NCBI GenBank assembly: GCA_029762595.1
Contig: JARVGJ010000011.1
Location: 1 to 64,000, forward strand
Source: Methanolobus sp.
GTDB taxonomy: Archaea > Halobacteriota > Methanosarcinia > Methanosarcinales > Methanosarcinaceae
Reading direction: 5' to 3'
Length of the DNA: 64,000 nucleotides
In this document: positions 44,557 to 53,439 of the stretch, piece after piece
Position numbering within the stretch: position 1 is the stretch's first letter
Layout of the letters: each line of letters opens with the position of its first letter
Made by a program: the position numbers and the translations under genes
Notes under the pieces: generated by a model
What the model was told of the DNA's origin: nothing
What the model saw: only the letters and a program-made list of their open reading frames with translations
Databases searched by the model: none

Positions 44557-46127
44557 CACAGGTAATCACCCAGATTGTACTGCCGGGGTTTTGCGGCATC
44601 ACGCCCGGTTTTTTTCTCAGCGGAAGGGGCTTTTCCATTAACTCCGGATTTGCCAGCACCTTCCTCTTTCACTGTCGTTGACTCCTCTTCATCATTAAAT
44701 GCATCTTTTTTCTCTGTGGGAACTATCTTTTCACCTGGCATTTCAGTTAAATAAGTATGCTTCTGCCCTGGAACAGGCATATTGGAACCCTCATCAGAAG
44801 TCTCATCCGCAACCTTATCCATAACCTCATCAGGGGTCTCATCCGAAACCTCATCCGAAACCTCATCAGATACATCTCCTGATGAAACATTCTTCTCCTC
44901 GATTCGTCCTGACTGCCCAACAACCTGCTTATCATCAGCAGCTTCTTCTGATCCAGGAGAAACATCTAAAGATAGCGGCCTTAAAGGAGTTGGACCGGTA
45001 AAATCGATACTCTCAAGCAACTGGCCAAGCTTAGCCTCAGTCTCATCACCCACCCTTGTCTTCACGATCAGAGGGTCCCTTATTATGTCATCGAGCAACA
45101 GCCCTCCGGCTGTAAGGTCCATTTTCTTAATCTCTTCCCTGACAACATCGTTCGGGTCTGAAAAGGTTACTTTGAGAGTCTGGTCATTCAGAGTATCCAC
45201 TCCCGTGCGAAGATCCCTGACACCAGGGACCAGGGCACCCTTTGATAAGAGGAATCTCTCCGTTTCACTAAGATCCACCTTAAGCCTTGCATCTCCTGAT
45301 ATCTCTACAAAGACGACCTTCCCTCCAATATCATATTCCATTACCCGGGAGAATATCTCTTCATGTGCATCAGACCCTTCAGCCAGTGTCACGGGAATGA
45401 ACAGGAAATCACGGGTATTAATGACTTTTTTGCTTATCTCGATACCACTGTCCCTGACCGTTATTATGTTATAGGACCTTGGCTCACGCTCTGAAGTACT
45501 GTTCCTTTCAGTACTACCGGCATAAGTTACCCACACGTCATCTACTTTGATAGTCTCCTGTTTATGGTTATCACCAAGTAGAACCGCATCTAACTCAATT
45601 GGCAGAGAATCAATTAGCTCTTTTATGTCCCAGTCCCCAAAGGGAAATGGTTTTACAAGCTGGTGCATCACAAGCAGGTTATACCTCGCATCGGTGCCTT
45701 TATCCCTGAACACCGAATAATCAAAAAGAGGGATCTTAGTCTTTGGCACACTGTCAATGCCATATACTGCGACCTCTCCAAGCCTGTATGCCCTGGCACC
45801 AAGGCGGGTCACAAGACCAAGACTGCCATATAGATCAAGCCATTGTGTGCTCTGTTTACTCTCATGGTTGCCGACAATAGCAAGCAAGGGAATGCCTGCA
45901 TTTTTCAGCCTCGAGAAAAGCCCCATTGCATCCAGTATATCATCCAGCGTAGGATTCCTGGAGTCAAAAAGGTCACCTGCATGCACCACTGCGTCTGCAT
46001 CCATACTAACAGCATCATCCACCACAGCTGAAAAAGCATCAAAAAAATCCTGCCGGCGCGCATCACTGTGATACTGCCGATATCCAAGATGTGTGTCCCC
46101 TGTGTGGATTATCCTTATTTCATCCAT
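44556..46127 (-). CDS. mre11: DNA repair nuclease Mre11 with an acidic repeat tail
   Basis: This Mn-dependent nuclease of the Mre11-Rad50 complex shows phosphoesterase motifs GDTHLG (10-15), HAGDLFD (49-55), GNHES (86-90), MHQLVKP and GDNHKQ. After the catalytic and capping domains (to about 380) comes a long disordered tail with imperfect units such as SDEVSDEVSDETPDEVMDK, then a basic TGRDAAKPRQYNLGDYL end that may bind DNA or Rad50. The tail makes it longer (523 residues) than many archaeal Mre11 proteins. First gene of the block. Confidence 0.95.
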   Translation of the reverse strand: MDEIRIIHTGDTHLGYRQYHSDARRQDFFDAFSAVVDDAVSMDADAVVHAGDLFDSRNPTLDDILDAMGLFSRLKNAGIPLLAIVGNHESKQSTQWLDLYGSLGLVTRLGARAYRLGEVAVYGIDSVPKTKIPLFDYSVFRDKGTDARYNLLVMHQLVKPFPFGDWDIKELIDSLPIELDAVLLGDNHKQETIKVDDVWVTYAGSTERNSTSEREPRSYNIITVRDSGIEISKKVINTRDFLFIPVTLAEGSDAHEEIFSRVMEYDIGGKVVFVEISGDARLKVDLSETERFLLSKGALVPGVRDLRTGVDTLNDQTLKVTFSDPNDVVREEIKKMDLTAGGLLLDDIIRDPLIVKTRVGDETEAKLGQLLESIDFTGPTPLRPLSLDVSPGSEEAADDKQVVGQSGRIEEKNVSSGDVSDEVSDEVSDETPDEVMDKVADETSDEGSNMPVPGQKHTYLTEMPGEKIVPTEKKDAFNDEEESTTVKEEGAGKSGVNGKAPSAEKKTGRDAAKPRQYNLGDYL

Positions 46128-46262
46128 CAGGCATTACAATATGCTTTTGCAGTTTTTAATTGTTTGGGGAAGAAATGAGAATACACTATAGCTAGTTAAA
46201 TATACAAAACTCATATAACAATTTGTTTTTATATAATTAGGTATTAAATATATTGGGGCACC

Positions 46263-46727
46263 ATGGATAACAAAGGACAGATAACTATAGACTACCTCAT
46301 AAGTATCACAATTTTCCTTTTCGCAGTTATCTTTATATTTAACTACACTTCAGGAATATTTACGCCTTTTAGCTCAAATTCTGAAGAGACCACATTGATC
46401 GCCGACAGAACATCAACAGCCCTGGTGGAAAATATCCTTAGTGAAGGAGATGAAACTGTTCCTAACCTTGTGAGCAAGGAAAAAGCCGAGATTTTCTTCA
46501 CTGAACTAAACACGAATTATACGGATACAACCAGCTATCTTGGGTTGAGCGGGTCATTTGCCAGATATGATTTTAACGTTACACTGGAAAACGGGACCGG
46601 AATAATTAACATGGCAGGAAAACCAATGCCTTCACGCGTCAATGTGGGGCAGACTAGAAGGGTAATTCTGATCAAAGACGATACCGGAGACACAGAGGTT
46701 GCTATTATGTCATTCAGGGTGTGGTGA
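46263..46727 (+). CDS. Pilin-like protein A, class III signal peptide
   Basis: The 154-residue protein starts MDNKGQITIDYLIS, a class III (prepilin) signal with cut between Gly5 and Gln6, followed by a hydrophobic helix of about 20 residues. The rest is a beta-rich head ending SFRVW. Such signals are processed by archaeal prepilin peptidase, and the helix forms the fibre core. It pairs with A' at 51088. TATA-like TTTTTATATAATT (46224-46236) lies upstream. First gene of a six-gene operon. Function is not known. Confidence 0.82.
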   Translation: MDNKGQITIDYLISITIFLFAVIFIFNYTSGIFTPFSSNSEETTLIADRTSTALVENILSEGDETVPNLVSKEKAEIFFTELNTNYTDTTSYLGLSGSFARYDFNVTLENGTGIINMAGKPMPSRVNVGQTRRVILIKDDTGDTEVAIMSFRVW

Positions 46728-46728
46728 T

Positions 46729-47343
46729 GTGAACATAAAAATATTTTCTTTTAACAAAGATACAGGAGCCCAGATGCACACCCTAGAGGCTGTGATGGCG
46801 GCACTTATCATGATAGGAGTGATCGTTTTTGCTGTTGAGGCAACATCCCTCACACCACTAACATCATCAACTGCAAATGCACACATTGAAGCCCAGCTAC
46901 AGACAATGGGACAGGATATGTTAAATGTACTATCCTATGCTCCCTATGGACATGAATCCCCACTTAAGGATGATATCAAGAATTGGGATGGCAGGGAATA
47001 TGTATGGAACGGCACTGCATACCAGTCAAGAGATTCAGACAACATAGCTCTGGCAGACAGTTCCCTGAAGGATATGCTCCTTTTTATTGCAATCCCGCGA
47101 GGAATTGCACATAATGTTCATTTCACATGGATAGATACGAATGGCATTACGATTGGAAGGCCTTACATATACAATGGAGACCCATCCGACAATGCAGTGA
47201 TAATATCTAAAAAAGTAGTCCTTTCAGACAAGGAAATCGGGAACTCATCATCATTTTTTATTAATACGGGCATACCTGATGCAGACACAAACAGTGGATT
47301 TTACAACATCGTCAATGTCAGGATGACGCTCTGGAGAATGTAG
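46729..47343 (+). CDS. Pilin-like protein B
   Basis: The 204-residue product starts at GTG 46729, where GGGTGTGGTGAT gives a ribosome-binding site; a longer frame to 46699 overlaps gene A. The signal KDTGA|QMHTLEAVMAA has Ala before and Gln after the cut and a conserved Glu within the helix. The C-terminus VNVRMTLWRM matches VEVRMTAWKV of B' at 52026, and the blocks NAVIISKKVVLSD and NSVVSRRYVTLTN align too. Two cysteine-free, glycosylatable heads are expected. Confidence 0.8.
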   Translation: MNIKIFSFNKDTGAQMHTLEAVMAALIMIGVIVFAVEATSLTPLTSSTANAHIEAQLQTMGQDMLNVLSYAPYGHESPLKDDIKNWDGREYVWNGTAYQSRDSDNIALADSSLKDMLLFIAIPRGIAHNVHFTWIDTNGITIGRPYIYNGDPSDNAVIISKKVVLSDKEIGNSSSFFINTGIPDADTNSGFYNIVNVRMTLWRM

Positions 47344-47362
47344 AACAGAAGGATGTGACCAA

Positions 47363-48220
47363 ATGAGACAACTGGATGAAAATGCACAATTGCTCCTTGT
47401 AGCAGGATTTGCAGTAGGCGTGGGGATAGTGGTGCTTACCATCATGCTGAACAATGTGATATACGCCAGCAACATTGCCTCAGAATCAAGCATTGATACT
47501 TCACGCTACGAAATTGCAAATGCAGTCCAGATAACATCAGAGTCCTACCAGGACGCTTATATCTATGCCATGGAAACAGGAACTTTCAACAATACTGCTT
47601 TTGAAGAATACCTGCATTCATACGCTTTTATGGCTTCCGGGAACTTCGCCATATCAGGAATCACATTCAACTTTGAGAACAATACATTGCATGACCCATA
47701 TTTCACACAGAACGGTCTTGATAATGGGAGGGATAACTGGACAGTTGCCACAAATATAAACAGCACTGATCTGTTCTTATTGGAATTACCGGATGTATCA
47801 AAGCTTGGGAACAGCTCTGAGAAACTGATGATAACAGCCACCAATAGTTCAGGACTTCTCTGGGCCATAGAACTGTACAATTCAGGCGGAAAGATCAATA
47901 TAACGGTAAGGGACCGGACAACAATACTTGGAACATATACCGCTTCCAGCCAGGTAAACATCACAGGAGACACGAAAGACTTTGGGAGTGACTCTGCTGC
48001 ATTCCATTTCTCAGCACTTACCACAGGCCATGATTATTCCATCAATGTGATAAATGGCAGCAAAGCCTTAGGATATTGCACGTTTTCAGGCAGTATGAGT
48101 TCAGGTGAGCAATTCGGTTTTGCAAGGCATAAGGTCGTAGATCCCAGGGTCACGATGTCTTCCAGTCAAATATATATCAAGCGTGATCTTCCCGTATCTT
48201 TGCCAGGGGGAAGAACATGA
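47363..48220 (+). CDS. Pilin-like protein C
   Basis: The 285-residue protein has the signal DENA|QLLLVAGFAVGVGIVVLT near residues 5-27 and a long head rich in NxS/T sites, with a carbohydrate-binding or concanavalin-like look (GLLWAIELYNSGGKINITV). AAGGATGTGACC precedes the ATG. Its counterpart C' at 52526 is much shorter, so the head has an extra domain of about 130 residues. Its stop overlaps the next start (ATGA). Confidence 0.8.
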   Translation: MRQLDENAQLLLVAGFAVGVGIVVLTIMLNNVIYASNIASESSIDTSRYEIANAVQITSESYQDAYIYAMETGTFNNTAFEEYLHSYAFMASGNFAISGITFNFENNTLHDPYFTQNGLDNGRDNWTVATNINSTDLFLLELPDVSKLGNSSEKLMITATNSSGLLWAIELYNSGGKINITVRDRTTILGTYTASSQVNITGDTKDFGSDSAAFHFSALTTGHDYSINVINGSKALGYCTFSGSMSSGEQFGFARHKVVDPRVTMSSSQIYIKRDLPVSLPGGRT

Positions 48221-48696
48221 AACTTAGAGGGCTTGATGAGGATGAGAATGCGGTTTCAATATCAATAGGTTTCATACTTACATTTGCGATTACAGTCCTG
48301 ATGCTAGTTACCATCCTCAGTTCATTCTACACACTCATGGACCAGGCAGAACAAAAGGTGATGCGGGATGAATTCGAGATACATGGAAACGATATTGCAG
48401 TGCGTATTACAACCATTGACACAATGGTAGGATCTGCAGATGACTCCGGATCACAGATAATGGAAGTAAAGTACGGACTGTCCTTGCCACAAAGGATAGC
48501 AGGAAAACCATATTCAGTCGAATTTGATAACATTAGCTCAGATATTGTGTTCGTATCTGAAGAAAGAGAGGGAACAAAAGTAAAAGTCCCGTATTATGCA
48601 GATAACACAGTTGTAATTCCAACTACTTTGCACAGCCCAAAGGGCGAGTATGTCATGACATACGACCCCGCAGCAAACTCAATAAGCATATCCTGA
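48217..48696 (+). CDS. Pilin-like protein D
   Basis: The 159-residue protein carries DEDENA|VSISIGFILTFAITVL, with Val-Ser after the predicted cut rather than Gln. GGGGGA lies before the ATG, which overlaps the stop of C. The head has VKYGLSLPQRIAG and ends in SISIS. The matching D' at 52987 has a head with EYRIPAKAGREEY at the same place. Confidence 0.8.
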   Translation: MKLRGLDEDENAVSISIGFILTFAITVLMLVTILSSFYTLMDQAEQKVMRDEFEIHGNDIAVRITTIDTMVGSADDSGSQIMEVKYGLSLPQRIAGKPYSVEFDNISSDIVFVSEEREGTKVKVPYYADNTVVIPTTLHSPKGEYVMTYDPAANSISIS

Positions 48697-48703
48697 CCAG
48701 CCG

Positions 48704-49489
48704 ATGATAAAAATGAAGAACAAAGGTAGATCATTCCTTTCCGATGATGCGGTTTCAGAAGTTGTTGATTTCAGCATAACACTTGGTTTGATGCTTCTGG
48801 CAATTGGCATTATAGGTGTTGCAGGATATCCCATGGTAGAACATATGAAAGAAATGGGGCACACAGAGAATATCAGGCAAAGTTTCTCGGTGCTCACTCC
48901 CAACATTAACAAAATAGTAGCAGGGAAAACGCCCTCCCAGTCAGTTGAACTGAAGATGCACGGAGGCACGGTCTCTATCACAGGTGACAGCTACATGAAT
49001 GTTACTGTGGATATATGGAATGAGAGCACATCCTCCATGGAAAGGGTTTCGCACGAAAGACAGTTGCGCATGATCAAGAACGAGTACAAGGGCACCACCA
49101 TAGCCTATGAGAATACCGGTGCATGGGCACAATATCCTGCCGGGAGAGCCGTTGAGGTCTCAAAGCCTGTTTTTGCCTATGACAATAGTTCAATGATAAT
49201 ACCGATGGTGACGATCACAGGTAGTAAAGCAATATCAGGAGCAGGACTCATTCGAGTGGTATCAGATGGCGGGCATCTTTCAGTGGAGAGTTACAGGAAT
49301 GTGTCCCGGGTGGAAATAACGTTATCGAGTGATTATTACCATGCATGGGAGAGCTATCTGAGCGAATCACTTGAAATGCAGATAATAGATGTGAACACAA
49401 GTACAAGAACCGTATTTGCAGGAAAGGATCACAATCCTCAGATCGAGGTATTCATAACAGTATCACCCATGAGTGTGAGCGTAGAGTGA
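48704..49489 (+). CDS. Pilin-like protein E
   Basis: The 261-residue protein has SDDA|VSEVVDFSITLGLMLLAIG near residues 13-35 and a head with NTGAWAQYPAGRAVEVSKP, which aligns with GGGVWSRYPGGKSVMISPP in F and MGAVFKKYPREGTVIVSKP in E'. These three genes are therefore paralogues. An alternative ATG is at 48713. Function unknown; likely a fibre or tip subunit. Confidence 0.8.
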   Translation: MIKMKNKGRSFLSDDAVSEVVDFSITLGLMLLAIGIIGVAGYPMVEHMKEMGHTENIRQSFSVLTPNINKIVAGKTPSQSVELKMHGGTVSITGDSYMNVTVDIWNESTSSMERVSHERQLRMIKNEYKGTTIAYENTGAWAQYPAGRAVEVSKPVFAYDNSSMIIPMVTITGSKAISGAGLIRVVSDGGHLSVESYRNVSRVEITLSSDYYHAWESYLSESLEMQIIDVNTSTRTVFAGKDHNPQIEVFITVSPMSVSVE

Positions 49490-49505
49490 TAATTGACAGT
49501 TTGGG

Positions 49506-50975
49506 ATGGGCAAGAAAATGAAAAGAATCCTGGAATCGGAGAATGCAGTCTCTGCAGTCGTTGGTATGATAATGATACTTGCAGTTACGATCGCATCGAT
49601 CAGTATTGTTTTCCTGTATGGTGTCCCTACAATATATAAGATGCAGGATATGGCAAATGCCCAGAAGGTGGAACAGGCATTTACAGTATTTGATTCAAGG
49701 ACAAGTAAGGTTGCACTTGGAGAATCCCCAAGTCAGACCACTTTTTTTTCCATGATGGACGGGGACATCAGGGTCAAAGGCGACAACATATCCTATGAAG
49801 ATAGCAGGATAGTGGTCATATCAGTTGACATTGGTGCGCCATGGTATAACAGTTTCAAGAATAACAAATACAAATGGGGAAGCTGGTATCCACACATTGG
49901 TGAACCTGGCATGAATGAATTCAATGCATCCCTTGGAAGCATAGTCTACACTAACAAGAATAGAATGATAGGATATGAAGGAGGAGGCGTTTGGTCCAGA
50001 TATCCCGGCGGAAAGTCAGTTATGATATCTCCTCCGGAGTTCCACTACAACGGAGAAACACTGACATTACCTATAATGAGGATTGAAGGAAACCAGGTCT
50101 ACAGCGGAAGATCGGATGTAGGTATAACTGTGAGCTCAGACAACATGCCTACAGTATTGTATCCTGACCCTTCCTCAGATGCAAATAGAACCAACCCCCT
50201 CACATCGGATAAAGTTATCATCTACATAAAAAGTGAATTCTACAACGCCTGGGCAGATTATGCGAATTCGCTTGCATATGCCAGTGCAAGAACCGATGAT
50301 GCAAACAATACAGCTGTAGTTGAACTGGAAGTTATCCCTGCTATGGGAAGAGACACATTGAAAACAGCTTTTAAGGTTGGCTCTGTTAACCGGTATAATC
50401 CTGAACCCATGTATAATTTCTCATTCGCTCTTGAAGCAAGGGCATCCCAGGGACTCAATCCGAGCAACTATCAGATAACCACAACATCCGGCACTAAAAC
50501 CCTTACATACACCCTTGCAAAGAAAGGAGGAGCCAATCAGCTTGAGATTGGTCTTGTATATGAGGAAAAAGCTCCAGGGGGAGGAGTTGAGACGTGGGAG
50601 GGAAATGAGGTATTTACGGTAAGCGGCTCAAAAGAAGACCAGTCTGCAAGCGTGGATATGCTTTCCAAAGATCTGAATATGATATATAGTGACAAAAAAG
50701 GCACAGAATTCTCATGGGGAAATGATACAGCCATCAGCATCGGGCCAGATATCGAGTACCATAATGGTGATGTTGAATCCCTGCACAACCTGACCCAGCA
50801 TTACATGAAACTCATCACAAAGGACGGATCAGTGGTATTCAATCTCCAGCAACCGGGAAAATCTGACCCCGTGGATTATGAGGAATCGACACTTACGCTT
50901 TATTATGACGGGATGCCAGGAAGTATAACGTATCTGCATGTGAGCAGGAATGATCTTATCGTAGATTTGAATTGA
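49506..50975 (+). CDS. Pilin-like protein F, long head
   Basis: The 489-residue protein starts with SENA|VSAVVGMIMILAVTIASIS and keeps the E-type head (GVWSRYPGGKSVMIS) but adds about 220 residues with beta-rich, glycosylatable sequence. It has no counterpart in the second operon. The large head suggests a cap or ligand-binding subunit. It ends the first operon; a short gap with a new promoter follows. Confidence 0.78.
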   Translation: MGKKMKRILESENAVSAVVGMIMILAVTIASISIVFLYGVPTIYKMQDMANAQKVEQAFTVFDSRTSKVALGESPSQTTFFSMMDGDIRVKGDNISYEDSRIVVISVDIGAPWYNSFKNNKYKWGSWYPHIGEPGMNEFNASLGSIVYTNKNRMIGYEGGGVWSRYPGGKSVMISPPEFHYNGETLTLPIMRIEGNQVYSGRSDVGITVSSDNMPTVLYPDPSSDANRTNPLTSDKVIIYIKSEFYNAWADYANSLAYASARTDDANNTAVVELEVIPAMGRDTLKTAFKVGSVNRYNPEPMYNFSFALEARASQGLNPSNYQITTTSGTKTLTYTLAKKGGANQLEIGLVYEEKAPGGGVETWEGNEVFTVSGSKEDQSASVDMLSKDLNMIYSDKKGTEFSWGNDTAISIGPDIEYHNGDVESLHNLTQHYMKLITKDGSVVFNLQQPGKSDPVDYEESTLTLYYDGMPGSITYLHVSRNDLIVDLN

Positions 50976-51050
50976 TAGCCATCTTTGCTATTATGGCCGT
51001 GATCCATAATTGTGCAGATATCAAACTTTATATTTTTTATTTTAACAAAT

Positions 51051-51087
51051 CTTTTTTATATTAAATGTTACATATATACTTAAAATG
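51051..51087 (+). promoter_or_regulatory. Promoter of the second pilin-like operon, probably leaderless
   Basis: TTTTTTATATTAAATG at 51049-51064 is a TATA-like box centred about 26 bases before the first ATG (51085), so transcription would start at or next to the start codon. No Shine-Dalgarno sequence is present. Confidence 0.6.
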
Positions 51088-52026
51088 ATGGATGAAAAGG
51101 GGCAGATTGCAGTAGACTTCCTACTTGGAATATCATTGTTCCTTATTGCTCTTACTTTCACTGTGCAGTTCATTCCTGGCATGTTCATGTCCGGCTCGGC
51201 GGGAGAGAGCAGTCTGGACTACACAGCTTACCGCACAGCAACGATCCTTGCAGAAGACACCGGATGGTGGGTGAACAATACAGGTAGCGGTAGCGGAACG
51301 GACTGGGAAGCACATACATCAGATATAAAGAGAATCGGGCTTGCAGTTGACGATGAACCAAGATCTAAACTGACCAACAGCCCTAATATTTTATCTAAAA
51401 CCAAGATAGAGCAATTCATGCTCATCGATGAGGACGGAATAATCGAGAAGCTGGGGCTCTACAATAACGTTGATGGGACCCTCTTTGCCTATGGTTACAA
51501 CATATCCATTGTGTCCATTGAAAATAATGGCATACCTTTTGTCATCAACGGTAATGCTACAGTCCGGGGAAGTACAGCACCTGATGACCAGGAGATTGCA
51601 AAGATTACACGGGTAGTGCTTGTGGAAACCGGGCATGCTGCCGTTCTCAATGCTAATGAACTGACAGACACCATTAATATAAAGGGACCATATGAGGAGA
51701 ATGTTACCATACAGATAAGGAATCTTAATGGTACAAATCCTTCCTTCCTGAATGCGACACTTGAAAATGTCACACTTACACAACACTCTGATTTTACCAT
51801 AACCCGTAAGACCGGATGGACAAGTTCAGAAGTTAATGGCAGCATACACATAAATGATATCATCTGTCTGGACTTTGACCATGGACTCTTCAATTCAAGT
51901 AATACTTACAGGCTGGACCTTAGTTTCAGCAATGTGACACTTGATCCCGGACCCCCTTTTGTCTCATACAATAAACGGAGCACTCCGCTTTACGAGCCTG
52001 CATATATGATAGTGGAGGTGTGGTGA
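51085..52026 (+). CDS. Pilin-like protein A'
   Basis: The 313-residue protein starts MMDEKGQIAVDFLLG, cut after Gly6 and followed by Gln, the same class as A, and ends MIVEVW like A's SFRVW. The head is twice as long as in A and contains many NxS/T sites. ATGs at 51085 and 51088 are both possible; the mRNA is probably leaderless. First gene of the second operon. Confidence 0.82.
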   Translation: MMDEKGQIAVDFLLGISLFLIALTFTVQFIPGMFMSGSAGESSLDYTAYRTATILAEDTGWWVNNTGSGSGTDWEAHTSDIKRIGLAVDDEPRSKLTNSPNILSKTKIEQFMLIDEDGIIEKLGLYNNVDGTLFAYGYNISIVSIENNGIPFVINGNATVRGSTAPDDQEIAKITRVVLVETGHAAVLNANELTDTINIKGPYEENVTIQIRNLNGTNPSFLNATLENVTLTQHSDFTITRKTGWTSSEVNGSIHINDIICLDFDHGLFNSSNTYRLDLSFSNVTLDPGPPFVSYNKRSTPLYEPAYMIVEVW

Positions 52027-52538
52027 TGGATAATAAGGCACAATTGCATACCTTGGAAGGACTTGCTGCTGCAGTCCTGATGACACTGACAGTCCTTGCC
52101 ATCACACAGAGCACCATGATAGTTACCCCCCAGAACTCTCTGGCTGTGAATGTGCAGCTTGAGCAGATGAGCTCTGATGCCCTTGGAGTCCTTGATATGG
52201 CTCCGATATCCTTGGTGCAGTACAATCTGACTGAATGTGTTGCAGGCTGGAATAAGACAGAGGCAACATATCCCACAATAAAGCATGAAAAACTTGATGA
52301 TGCGCTTTGGCACCTGTTACCCGGATTATTATACAATGTGGACTTTGCATATATTGAAAACGGGAACCTTACCGTTGAAAAAGTGATCATCAACGGAGCA
52401 CCGGGTGATAATTCAGTTGTTTCCAGGCGTTATGTGACACTTACCAACCAGACTGTGCATATGATGGACGGTGGATGGAGTCTGCAGGATGATGAACTAA
52501 AGGTTGTTGAAGTGAGGATGACAGCATGGAAAGTATGA
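52026..52538 (+). CDS. Pilin-like protein B'
   Basis: The 170-residue product starts at ATG 52026, overlapping the A' stop (TGATG) with GGAGGTG upstream. The signal MDNKA|QLHTLEGLAAAVLMTL matches B. The end VEVRMTAWKV and the block GAPGDNSVVSRRYVTL align with B. Translation is coupled to A' and C'. Confidence 0.82.
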   Translation: MDNKAQLHTLEGLAAAVLMTLTVLAITQSTMIVTPQNSLAVNVQLEQMSSDALGVLDMAPISLVQYNLTECVAGWNKTEATYPTIKHEKLDDALWHLLPGLLYNVDFAYIENGNLTVEKVIINGAPGDNSVVSRRYVTLTNQTVHMMDGGWSLQDDELKVVEVRMTAWKV

Positions 52539-52987
52539 AAAAGGATACAAAGGCCCAATGGATAGCTCTTTCAGGGCTGGTCATATCACTTATAATCATA
52601 GGACTTGCTGCACTGGCAAACCAGGCAGTTATAGCAGGATATCACTCATCCAATGCAGTCCTTGAATTCCCGAAGGATAATATCCGTGAGCTGAACTCAC
52701 ATACCAGGGATAGTGCCATGATCATAAAGGACCTATCCTTTGAGATCAACAGTACAAGCAATGAAACAATACCTTTCATCTTTGAACAGTTATTCGATAA
52801 CTATAGCACACAAATGCAGGCATTGTACGCAGTTCACGGGGAAACCGTAGACGTATCACTGGTTTCCATCAATTCCACAAACGGCACCTTTGGAATTAAT
52901 GATATAGACCTGATCTTTGTCAATATCACATACAATGACGGAAGAACCCACTACATATCAGAACCGGAGATCATTGAGGTGAGATGA
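52526..52987 (+). CDS. Pilin-like protein C'
   Basis: The 153-residue protein has DTKA|QWIALSGLVISLIIIG, the C-type signal, and a short head with FINST-like glycosylation sites. GTGAGGATG precedes the ATG at 52526, which overlaps the B' stop by 13 bases. It lacks the long domain of C. Confidence 0.8.
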   Translation: MESMKKDTKAQWIALSGLVISLIIIGLAALANQAVIAGYHSSNAVLEFPKDNIRELNSHTRDSAMIIKDLSFEINSTSNETIPFIFEQLFDNYSTQMQALYAVHGETVDVSLVSINSTNGTFGINDIDLIFVNITYNDGRTHYISEPEIIEVR

Positions 52988-53439
52988 TGAGGAAACTGTT
53001 CAGAAATGAAGAAGGAGTATCACTTTTATTCGAATACATTTTGTTCTCTCTTATATGCATTGGTTTTTTCATGATAATAAGTGTAAATGCCGATGATATC
53101 TTCATGAAGAATCCGAATGAAGTTGTAATGCAGGATGAGATGAGTGACATTGGCAACATGATGAGTACAATGATAACTGACATGTACCTTATTCTCCCTG
53201 AGAACGGGGAGATTGCTACAGAATACAGGATACCGGCAAAAGCAGGCCGTGAAGAGTACATCATCCAGGCAAGTACGGATATTTACTATGAGGATCAGAT
53301 AATAGAACTTATCTCCTCATCATCGGGAAAGGAAGTAAGAGTTACGATCAGCGGGATTGCTACAACAATATTGCCGATCGAAGGTACTGCACTGAGCAGT
53401 TCAACAAATCATGTGATCAGCTATGACTCGAGAAGATAG
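52987..53439 (+). CDS. Pilin-like protein D'
   Basis: The 150-residue protein has NEEG|VSLLFEYILFSLICIG, a D-type signal with Val-Ser after Gly. GAGGTGAG lies before two adjacent ATGs (52984 and 52987); the second has better spacing. The head contains many Met and acidic residues. Its 3' end overlaps E' by 17 bases. Confidence 0.78.
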   Translation: MRKLFRNEEGVSLLFEYILFSLICIGFFMIISVNADDIFMKNPNEVVMQDEMSDIGNMMSTMITDMYLILPENGEIATEYRIPAKAGREEYIIQASTDIYYEDQIIELISSSSGKEVRVTISGIATTILPIEGTALSSSTNHVISYDSRR

